Shown piece by piece: positions 5,987 through 11,838 of a DNA stretch of 11,840 bases. The notes under the pieces are model-generated. The model saw only the letters and a list, made by a program, of their open reading frames with translations, was not told the DNA's origin and did not search any database. The DNA lies in NCBI GenBank assembly GCA_020718785.1, contig DYRK01000142.1, positions 1-11,840 of the forward strand. Reading direction: 5' to 3'. The position numbers were made by a program, and so were the translations under genes. Source of the stretch: Desulfatirhabdium butyrativorans. GTDB taxonomy: Bacteria > Desulfobacterota > Desulfobacteria > Desulfobacterales > DYRK01. The first letter of the stretch is position 1. Every line of letters starts with the position of its first letter.

Positions 5987-8900
5987 ATGAAAAGAAAAAT
6001 CGGCACGGCATTGGTCGCAGGAGCCGGTATCAGCGGCATCAGGGCTGCCCTCGATCTGGCAGAATGCGGCTACGGCGTGACGCTGATTGACCGCTGCCCG
6101 CATATCGGAGGAATTCTCAGCCAGTTGGATTATCAGTTTCCCACAGACCGATGCGGGATGTGCAAAATGCTCCCGTCAATCGCCCGGGATGACTCCTCTC
6201 AGTATTGTCTCCGCAAAGGGCTTTTCCATGAAAACATTGAAATCCGCCTTTCCACAGAGATAATTTCGCTGGAAGGGGAGCCGGGTCATTTCAAAGTAAT
6301 GCTACGCGGGAAACCGGGTCTGATCAGCCATGAACTGTGTACAGGCTGCGGAGCGTGTACGGCAGTATGTCCCGTGGAAGTGCCGGACGAGTTCAACGAA
6401 GGTCTCAGTCTGCGGAAAGCTGTTTATCTCCCTGTTCCCCACGCCATTCCCAATACTTACGTGATTGACACAGATGCCTGCACCCGTTGCGGCGCGTGCG
6501 AGGAAGCCTGCCCCACCGCGGCAATCCGGCTCTCTCAGGGCGAACGCAGACAATTTCACATTCTGGTGGTTGACGATGAACTGATTGTCCGGGATTCTCT
6601 CAAAGAATGGCTTGAAGACGAAGGCTTTTCCGTGGATATGGCAGAATCCGGTCCAGAGGCATTGGAGCAGTTGGCAAACTGCGCCTATCATCTGATGCTG
6701 GCAGATATAAAAATGACAGGCATGGACGGAGTGGAACTGCTGAAAAAAGCAAAGGAGGCTCTGCCTGATCTCTGTGTAGTCATGATGACGGCTTATGCCA
6801 CAGTGGAAACCGCAGTGGAAGCCATGAAAATCGGGGCATTGGATTATCTCATCAAGCCATTTGATCCGAATGCTCTTATTTCTATGGTTCTGCGGATATA
6901 TCAGGACTTTGAGACCGGTCAGGGGCATCTGTCGGATTTCGGCGCAGTTGTGCTGTGCGGCGGCGCGGCATATTTCAATCCGGCAGAAAGCAAAAATCCT
7001 TTCGGTTACGGTGTGCTTCCGAATGTGATCACAAGTCTTGAATTTGAAAGGATTCTGAGCGGTACCGGTCCCTGTCAGGGAAAACTTGTCCGTCCTTCCG
7101 ACGGCAAAGCGATCCGCAAAGCCGCATGGATTCAGTGCGTAGGATCACGGGATTTGCAGACTGATGCGGATTTCTGCTCCGATGTCTGCTGTATGTATGC
7201 GATCAAAGAATGTCTGCTTGCCCGGGAAAAAGCAGAAGGAGAAATAGAAACAACGATTTTCTACATGGATATGCGTACTTTCGGAAAATCATTTCAGAGA
7301 TATCGGGATCAGGCGGAAAACGAACAGGGAGTCCGCTTTGAAAGAGGCAGGATTCATTCGGTGATTCAGGATAAAGAAGATAATGAGGGCAATCTGATAC
7401 TTCACTACAGCGACCGCGGCGGCGCACTGCATGATGAATCTTACGATATGGTGATTCTCGCTGTGGGACAGCTTCCCGCGGCCGGTATGGCGGAACTGGC
7501 GGAAATGCTGAAAATCCCTTTGAATCCCTGGGGATTTGCTCAGAGCGAGCCGTTTTCGCTGACACAGACCGGCAGAGAAGGAATTCTTCTGGGCGGATCA
7601 TTTTCAGGTCTCAAAGATATCGGCGAATCCGTCACTCAGGCAAGCGCGGCAGCTTTGTCCGCCTCACGGGTGATTCATGCTGCCGGGGGAAGTCAGGAGA
7701 TTGAAAGCGATACTTCCGAGTATCGGGATGTCTCACGTGATTATCCGAAAATCCTTGTGCTTGTCTGTACCTGCGGCAACAGATTATCGGCTTCGGACCC
7801 GCAGGAAATTGTCCGTGAGCTTGAAAAAGACCCCGCGGTCTTTCACGTAGAATTCCTCGGACAGACCTGTACCGCGGAAGGCTGGGACAGGCTTGCCGGA
7901 TTGGCAGAGAAATATAAGCCGAACCGCATTCTGATCGCCGCATGTCTCTCCTATATCTATGCCCGGAAACTCCGGGAACTGGCACGGCAGATCGGATTGA
8001 ACCCTGCGCTTACAGAAGCGGTCAGTTATCATCAGTCAGCGAGCAATCCGCGGGGAAGCGGAAACCTGCTGTCATTGCTCCGAATGGGCATTGCCAGGCT
8101 CAGACACGCTGACCCATCTCCTGTGCTGTCTGTTCCGGTCTGTCAGGAAGCTCTTGTGGTCGGCGGAGGCATTGCAGGCATGACCGCGGCTTTGGCTGTC
8201 GCAGATCACGGATTTCAGGTTTATCTCATCGAACAGGCAGAAGTCCTGGGCGGAAATCTCCGCTGGCTGCAAAAAACGATAGAAGGCTATGAGATAAAAA
8301 CGCTCCTTGACGATACCCGGATGAAAGTGGAAAAACATCCGCGCATTCAGGTGCATATCAGAACCCGTGTGATTGCCTCCTACGGTCAGGTCGGGAGCTT
8401 CTTCACCACGGTTCAGGATGAAGAAGGGCTTACACATACTCTGGAACACGGCGTTACCGTTCTTGCCACCGGCGGAACCGAAGCAGCCGCTACATCTTAC
8501 GGTTACGGCACGAGCAGTCTTGTTGTCACCCAGAAAGAACTGGAACAGAAACTTGCCGAGAAAAGCCTTGATCCGAAAAAATTGGCAGCCGTAGTCATGA
8601 TTCAGTGCGTGGGTTCGAGAGAAGAACCCCGGAATTATTGCAGCCGTGTATGCTGTGCGTCTGCGCTGAAACATGCCCTGTATCTCAAGTCACAGAATCC
8701 CGATATGGCAATTTATGTGCTGTACCGGGACATGATGAGCTACGGCTTTGCCGAAACCTATTTTACACAGGCACGGAAAGCCGGAGTCATTTTCATTCAA
8801 TATGAGGTGAAAGAAAAGCCGAGGGTGAAGATAAGCGATCAGAGCGTGTATGTGACGGTTTTTGATCCGATTCTCGGCTCCGAACTTGAGATAGAGAGCG

Positions 8901-9388
8901 ATCTGTTAGTGCTGGCTACAGGAATCGTTCCTGCATTGCCGGAATATATAGTTACAACCTTCGGCGCGTCTGTGGACAGGGACGGTTTTTTTCAGGAAGC
9001 AGAATCCAAATGGAGACCGGTTGACTCCCTCAAAGAAGGGGTATTCGGCTGCGGCATTGCCCATTCCCCGCGCTCTGCGGCCGAATCCGTTATAAGCGCC
9101 GAGGCTGCTGCCCAGCGTGCGCTTAGAATCCTTTCGTATAAGCAGCTGCCCGGAGGCAAGTTTACGGCAAAGGTCCGTCACAGCCTGTGTTCCCTGTGTG
9201 AACGGTGTATTGCCGCATGTCCCTACGGCGCAAGAGTCATTGATACGGATTCGGAAAAAATTCAGGTCAATCCTGTGATGTGTCAGGGATGCGGCTCCTG
9301 CGCCGCGGTCTGTCCCAACAGCGCGTCGTTTCTTGAAGGATATTCCATCCGGCAGATGCTGGAAGTTGTTGATGCGGCGTTTGCATGA
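5987..9388 (+). CDS. hdrA: HdrA-2: tandem double HdrA-like flavoprotein with an embedded response-regulator receiver domain
   Basis: A protein of 1133 residues made of two HdrA-like halves. Half 1 (about 1-565) lacks the HdrA N-terminal domain and starts at the FAD motif GAGISG (12-17). It then shows RCGMCK (C56, C59) and two ferredoxin motifs (C118-C128, C165-C175). A complete receiver domain follows (about 190-305: acidic pair D196/D197, phospho-acceptor D240, T268, K290 followed by PF). The FAD fold then resumes (VVLCGGAAY; CVGSRD; FCSDVCCMYAIK). Half 2 (about 586-1133) has an HdrA N-terminal domain (C594, C596, C628, C653), GGGIAG (726-731), CVGSRE, YCSRVCC and two C-terminal [4Fe-4S] motifs (C1068-C1078, C1099-C1109), but no internal ferredoxin. 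The receiver resembles the NtrC class and lies inside the HdrA fold. No frameshift or stop breaks the frame. AAGGAG lies 5 bases before ATG. Likely role: a second flavin hub, possibly switched by phosphorylation (inference). No kinase gene is in the window. Confidence 0.92.
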   Translation: MKRKIGTALVAGAGISGIRAALDLAECGYGVTLIDRCPHIGGILSQLDYQFPTDRCGMCKMLPSIARDDSSQYCLRKGLFHENIEIRLSTEIISLEGEPGHFKVMLRGKPGLISHELCTGCGACTAVCPVEVPDEFNEGLSLRKAVYLPVPHAIPNTYVIDTDACTRCGACEEACPTAAIRLSQGERRQFHILVVDDELIVRDSLKEWLEDEGFSVDMAESGPEALEQLANCAYHLMLADIKMTGMDGVELLKKAKEALPDLCVVMMTAYATVETAVEAMKIGALDYLIKPFDPNALISMVLRIYQDFETGQGHLSDFGAVVLCGGAAYFNPAESKNPFGYGVLPNVITSLEFERILSGTGPCQGKLVRPSDGKAIRKAAWIQCVGSRDLQTDADFCSDVCCMYAIKECLLAREKAEGEIETTIFYMDMRTFGKSFQRYRDQAENEQGVRFERGRIHSVIQDKEDNEGNLILHYSDRGGALHDESYDMVILAVGQLPAAGMAELAEMLKIPLNPWGFAQSEPFSLTQTGREGILLGGSFSGLKDIGESVTQASAAALSASRVIHAAGGSQEIESDTSEYRDVSRDYPKILVLVCTCGNRLSASDPQEIVRELEKDPAVFHVEFLGQTCTAEGWDRLAGLAEKYKPNRILIAACLSYIYARKLRELARQIGLNPALTEAVSYHQSASNPRGSGNLLSLLRMGIARLRHADPSPVLSVPVCQEALVVGGGIAGMTAALAVADHGFQVYLIEQAEVLGGNLRWLQKTIEGYEIKTLLDDTRMKVEKHPRIQVHIRTRVIASYGQVGSFFTTVQDEEGLTHTLEHGVTVLATGGTEAAATSYGYGTSSLVVTQKELEQKLAEKSLDPKKLAAVVMIQCVGSREEPRNYCSRVCCASALKHALYLKSQNPDMAIYVLYRDMMSYGFAETYFTQARKAGVIFIQYEVKEKPRVKISDQSVYVTVFDPILGSELEIESDLLVLATGIVPALPEYIVTTFGASVDRDGFFQEAESKWRPVDSLKEGVFGCGIAHSPRSAAESVISAEAAAQRALRILSYKQLPGGKFTAKVRHSLCSLCERCIAACPYGARVIDTDSEKIQVNPVMCQGCGSCAAVCPNSASFLEGYSIRQMLEVVDAAFA

Positions 9389-9390
9389 GG

Positions 9391-9460
9391 GAAGTGAGAA
9401 GTGAAGAGTGAGAAGTGGGAAATGAAGAGTTTTCAACTTCTCACTTCCCACTTCTCACTT
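9391..9460 (+). repeat. Heptad inverted repeat 3 (GAAGTGA type), between hdrA-2 and hdrC
   Basis: The left side is a run of heptads (GAAGTGA twice, then AGAGTGA, GAAGTGG, GAAATGA) from 9391. The part at 9406-9431 pairs with 9435-9460 (26-base arms, 3-base loop). It begins 2 bases after the hdrA-2 TGA, and its right arm ends 4 bases before the hdrC Shine-Dalgarno AAGGAGG. It uses a different, A-richer heptad than the repeats near hdrA-1 and mvhD. Confidence 0.9.
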
Positions 9461-9478
9461 ATATAAGGAGGATATGGT

Positions 9479-10051
9479 ATGAATCAGGCCGAGCATAAAG
9501 AAAAGCTTTCTGTTCATGATGCGCTGGCTCCGATCCGGGAGAAAATACAGGCATGTATCCAGTGCGGGACATGCAGCGGATCCTGTCCCAACGAGTTTGC
9601 GATGGATATGACTCCGAGACATTTATGGCGGCTGCTTCTCATGGGGCAGGCAGAGGATATTTTTCACAGCAAGACATTTATGCTGTGTTCCGCCTGCTAT
9701 TACTGCACCCTGCGATGTCCGCGCGGGCTTCCGCTCACCGAGGCAATGGGAGAACTCAAACAGATTGCCGCAAGGGAAAATCTCGTCCCTTATAATCAGA
9801 GCGTCCGGTTTTACAAGAGTTTCATGGAAAGCGTGCGGCGGCACGGACGGGTACAGGAAATGGAGTTTATGACCCTGTATTTTGCTTCCATGAAAAGTCC
9901 TTTTCTTCCCTTGAGATTTGCTCCGCTGGGGCTGAGACTCATGAGCAAAGGCAAGGTGCATCTGCATATTCCCTTACAGAATGATCCCGAATCGCTGGAT
10001 GCTGTGTTCCGCAAGGCAGAAGAAATGGAGAAAGTGAGAAGTGAAAAGTGA
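9479..10051 (+). CDS. hdrC: HdrC: heterodisulfide reductase subunit C (two [4Fe-4S] clusters)
   Basis: A protein of 190 residues, the normal size for HdrC. It has two classical ferredoxin motifs: CIQCGTCSGSCP (C26, C29, C32, C36) and CSACYYCTLRCP (C70, C73, C76, C80), with the family residues NxxxMDMTPRxLWRLL between them. HdrC relays electrons from HdrA to the catalytic subunit HdrB. It is predicted soluble: no transmembrane cytochrome domain is present, unlike DsrM- or HdrE-linked types. ATG at 9479 has AAGGAGG 7 bases upstream; another ATG at 9474 is out of frame. The last residues (EKVRSEK) and the TGA stop are encoded by the heptad repeat that starts at 10031, so this C-terminus is repeat-derived. 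It is followed by hdrB, its usual partner. Confidence 0.93.
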   Translation: MNQAEHKEKLSVHDALAPIREKIQACIQCGTCSGSCPNEFAMDMTPRHLWRLLLMGQAEDIFHSKTFMLCSACYYCTLRCPRGLPLTEAMGELKQIAARENLVPYNQSVRFYKSFMESVRRHGRVQEMEFMTLYFASMKSPFLPLRFAPLGLRLMSKGKVHLHIPLQNDPESLDAVFRKAEEMEKVRSEK

Positions 10052-10086
10052 AAAGTTTTCAATTTCTCACTTTTCACTTCTCACTT
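10031..10086 (+). repeat. Heptad inverted repeat 4 (GAAGTGA type), between hdrC and hdrB
   Basis: Arms 10032-10057 and 10061-10086 (26 bases, two mismatches) surround a 3-base loop. The heptads are AAAGTGA, GAAGTGA, AAAGTGA and AAAGTTT. It has the same design and arm length as the repeat before hdrC. The hdrC stop codon (TGA 10049-10051) is the end of the third heptad, and the right arm ends 4 bases before the hdrB ribosome binding site. Confidence 0.9.
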
Positions 10087-10090
10087 CTTA

Positions 10091-10097
10091 AAGGGGG
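10091..10097 (+). promoter_or_regulatory. Ribosome binding site that places the hdrB start at ATG 10102
   Basis: AAGGGGG lies 4 bases before ATG 10102. The hdrB frame is also open upstream to a GTG at 10048 that overlaps the hdrC stop, but that extension would be encoded by the repeat arm. Family alignment favours 10102, since HdrB proteins begin with a sequence like MKYLYYPGCSLEG. Confidence 0.7.
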
Positions 10098-10101
10098 TTT
10101 T

Positions 10102-11025
10102 ATGAAATACTTATACTATCCGGGCTGTTCGCTGGAAGGAACTGCTATGGAATACAATGTTTCCACACGGGCATTCATGCAGGCAATGGGTCATGAGCTG
10201 ATAGAATTGAAGGAATGGACCTGTTGCGGAGCGAGTGCTGCCGAGGCAACGAGCCGTCTTCTTTCCCTTGCATTGCCCGCATTGAACCTTGCCATTGCAG
10301 AAAAAACAGAGGGAGCAAAAGATATTCTGGTTCCGTGCAGCGCGTGTTATCTCAATCTGAAAAAAGCAGATGAAAAAATCCGCAAAGACCCGGCGCTTTT
10401 AAATAAAGTCAACCTGATTCTGAAAGAGAAAAATCTCCGTTTGCAGGGCAAAGCACGGGTACGGCATCTTTTAGATGTGATTTCTCAGGATATCGGAGCG
10501 GAAAATATCCGAACCCGTGTGAAAAAAGACTTTTCCGGCTTACGCATTGCTCCCTATTACGGATGTCAATGTCTCAGACCCTATCCTGTTTTCGATGATC
10601 CTGAAATGCCCCGGTCCATGGAACCGCTGATCGAGGCTGCCGGGGCCTCTGTTCATCACTGGGACATGGGCGGAAAATGCTGCGGGGCATCGCATATCAA
10701 TACCGAACCGGAGGCGGGACTGGAGCTTGTTCTGAGCATACTCAGAGAAGCCGAAGGCGCGGACAGCATTGTCACAGTCTGCCCTATGTGTCAGATGAAT
10801 CTGGAGGCATATCAGAAAAAGATTTCCGCAGATTACGGCAAAGACCTGAGTGTGAGTGTTCTGTATCTGCCTCAATTTCTCGGGCTGGCAATCGGGCTTT
10901 CGGAAAAGGATCTGCGCCTTGACATGAATCTTGCGGTGAGCGGCGGGTTCCGGAATAAACTTCGGGGTAAGAGGTCTGAGGTCAGGGGGCAGAGGCAGGA
11001 AGTTGCCATGGCTTCGGCTGCCTGA
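10102..11025 (+). CDS. hdrB: HdrB: heterodisulfide reductase catalytic subunit B (two CCG domains)
   Basis: A protein of 307 residues with both CCG domains. Domain 1 has YYPGCS (C9), WTCCGAS (C41, C42) and PCSACY (C79, C82). Domain 2 has YYGCQC (C155, C157), GKCCGASH (C193, C194) and CPMC (C227, C230). In methanogen HdrB these two sites bind noncubane [4Fe-4S] clusters that cleave CoM-S-S-CoB. All expected Cys are present here, so it should be catalytically competent, but the bacterial disulfide substrate is unknown. It is the last gene of the plus-strand cluster. The final 27 or so residues (after AVSGGFRNK) are encoded largely by an unpaired heptad half-element and read RSEVRGQRQEV before a short tail, so the C-terminus is probably longer than the ancestral one. 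A terminator begins 22 bases after the stop. Confidence 0.94.
   Translation: MKYLYYPGCSLEGTAMEYNVSTRAFMQAMGHELIELKEWTCCGASAAEATSRLLSLALPALNLAIAEKTEGAKDILVPCSACYLNLKKADEKIRKDPALLNKVNLILKEKNLRLQGKARVRHLLDVISQDIGAENIRTRVKKDFSGLRIAPYYGCQCLRPYPVFDDPEMPRSMEPLIEAAGASVHHWDMGGKCCGASHINTEPEAGLELVLSILREAEGADSIVTVCPMCQMNLEAYQKKISADYGKDLSVSVLYLPQFLGLAIGLSEKDLRLDMNLAVSGGFRNKLRGKRSEVRGQRQEVAMASAA
10964..11005 (+). repeat. Heptad half-element (GGGGTTC type) inside the 3' end of hdrB
   Basis: Six consecutive 7-base units (GGGGTAA, GAGGTCT, GAGGTCA, GGGGGCA, GAGGCAG, GAAGTTG) match the left arm of the repeats near hdrA-1 and mvhD. No matching right arm follows, so this copy cannot form the long hairpin. It is read in frame as part of the HdrB C-terminus. 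Confidence 0.75.
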
Positions 11026-11046
11026 TCTGCATAGCAGGCGAAAAAG

Positions 11047-11080
11047 AAAAAATAAAATTCTCAAGGGAATTTTATTTTTT
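11047..11080. terminator. Bidirectional rho-independent terminator between hdrB and cooT
   Basis: A 14-base A/T-rich stem (11047-11060 with 11067-11080) surrounds the loop TCAAGG, with the core AAAATTC / GAATTTT. The distal stem is a run of A on one side and T on the other, which gives a U-tract in both transcripts. It lies between two convergent operons, where a shared terminator is expected. Confidence 0.85.
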
Positions 11081-11096
11081 CATTTCCGCACTCCTC

Positions 11097-11139
11097 CCGG
11101 TGTCGCTCTGGGGAACGACACTCCCGGCAGTTTTTTTTT
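11097..11139 (+). terminator. Possible second terminator for the hdr cluster
   Basis: The stem GTGTCG (11100-11105) / CGACAC (11116-11121) can be extended by CCG/CGG past a small bulge. CAG and nine T residues (11131-11139) follow. The T-tract is not directly against the perfect stem, so it is weaker evidence than the hairpin before it. It may act as a back-up, or be a remnant of a dispersed repeat, since CTCCCGG occurs on both flanks. Confidence 0.4.
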
Positions 11140-11143
11140 ATTC

Positions 11144-11335
11144 CTACCCGAGCGGTTTGAGAAAGACCTTGTGATCCACAAGGGAAAGTGAATGAATACA
11201 GGCTTTCAGGAATTTCTGATCCCCGAAAATACTGACCAGTGTGACTCCTTCTTTCTCAGGTTGAATGGTGTCAACCGCCTCCATAATCAGTTTGTTCTCA
11301 TTTTCCTGAATCAGATACGCATTTGCTTCGCACAT
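11144..11335 (-). CDS. cooT: CooT-family small (nickel-binding type) protein
   Basis: A protein of 63 residues that starts MCEANAYLIQ and contains IMEAVDTIQPEKEGV, LVSIFGDQKFLKA and LSLVDHKVFL, a pattern I recognise from the CooT family. In Rhodospirillum rubrum CooT, Cys2 takes part in nickel binding and the protein supports nickel insertion into CO dehydrogenase; Cys2 is conserved here. Many anaerobes carry such small homologues away from CODH genes, so the symbol is used only at family level and the metal is not certain. The start is strongly supported by AAGGAGG (minus strand, 11343-11349) 7 bases before ATG. It is the second gene of a minus-strand pair with the DUF3842 gene, from which it is separated by a heptad hairpin. 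It converges on the hdr cluster. Confidence 0.8.
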   Translation of the reverse strand: MCEANAYLIQENENKLIMEAVDTIQPEKEGVTLVSIFGDQKFLKACIHSLSLVDHKVFLKPLG

Positions 11336-11356
11336 AAAAAATCCTCCTTGGAATTT

Positions 11357-11433
11357 GGGGTGCGGGGTCAGGGGTGCGGGGTGCGAGGGTAGAAGTTCTT
11401 ACCCCTGACCTCTCACCTCTCACCTCTCACCTC
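11357..11433 (-). repeat. Heptad inverted repeat 5 (GGGGTGC/GAGGTGA type), between DUF3842 gene and cooT
   Basis: The plus-strand left side (11357-11391) has five heptads of GGGGTGC/GGGGTCA type. The right side (11399-11433) is the complement of GGGGTAA, GAGGTCA and three GAGGTGA units. The two arms are imperfect inverted repeats of about 35 bases with many A/G differences. On the minus strand, the DUF3842 stop codon (TGA, 11413-11415) is the end of one heptad, and the far arm ends 7 bases before the cooT Shine-Dalgarno. Confidence 0.85.
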
Positions 11434-11838
11434 ACTTTTCAAATACTCCTCTATCATCGCTTCGATCAGGTGGGGAAGCGGCGCCGCGGATACTCCTGCA
11501 ATCGCGACATTTTCCTGAGAAAGCGGTATCAGAAGTTTTTTTGCAGGACTGCACGCGATTGCCTCCGCCATTTTCGGCGTCACTTCGCCCATCATGGCAT
11601 GAGCCATGATAATGCTCACCGGTCCGATAATAATATCAGCTTTTTTTGCAGTCTGGACAATGGCATTTTCCCCCGAAGCTCCACGATTTGCTTTTGCTTT
11701 CAGCATCTGGGCGGTTGCAATGGCGTTTGTCCCCAGCGCAATAATTTCAACCGTTTCTTCAAATACTTCCTTTAATTTTTTAATGACAGCGCTGCCGATT
11801 CCGCCGCCCTGTCCGTCCATAACGCATATTTTTTTCAA
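11413..11838 (-). CDS. DUF3842 family protein
   Basis: About 141 residues are visible. The Gly-rich N-terminus MDGQGGGIGSAV, then IIALGTNAIATAQMLKA, GENAIVQTAKKADIIIGP and ITPKMAEAI-like VTPKMAEAIA are features I recognise from the DUF3842 family of conserved hypothetical proteins in anaerobic bacteria. The first part looks like a nucleotide-binding-type Rossmann loop, but no activity is known. The only start seen is TTG at 11838-11836, 2 bases from the window end, so the true start may lie outside. MKKICVMDGQ at this point matches the usual beginning of the family, so little is missing. The C-terminus (SEVRGER) and the stop are encoded by the heptad repeat. It is the first gene of a minus-strand pair with the CooT-family gene. 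Confidence 0.8.
   Translation of the reverse strand: MKKICVMDGQGGGIGSAVIKKLKEVFEETVEIIALGTNAIATAQMLKAKANRGASGENAIVQTAKKADIIIGPVSIIMAHAMMGEVTPKMAEAIACSPAKKLLIPLSQENVAIAGVSAAPLPHLIEAMIEEYLKSEVRGER

Noticed and set aside
5987..9388. HdrA-2 as an assembly chimera of three genes
   Set aside because: The frame is continuous, Cys motifs and fold order are coherent on both sides of the receiver, and base composition looks even. Read coverage across 6550-6910 and 7680-7760 would settle it.
783..10086. Heptad hairpins as CRISPR arrays or as rho-independent terminators
   Set aside because: The units are 7 bases with no spacers, and no T-tract follows the stems. They lie immediately before ribosome binding sites inside a gene cluster.
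4391..11025. Selenocysteine in MvhD, the HdrA proteins or HdrB
   Set aside because: All expected positions are ordinary Cys codons and no in-frame TGA occurs before the natural stops.
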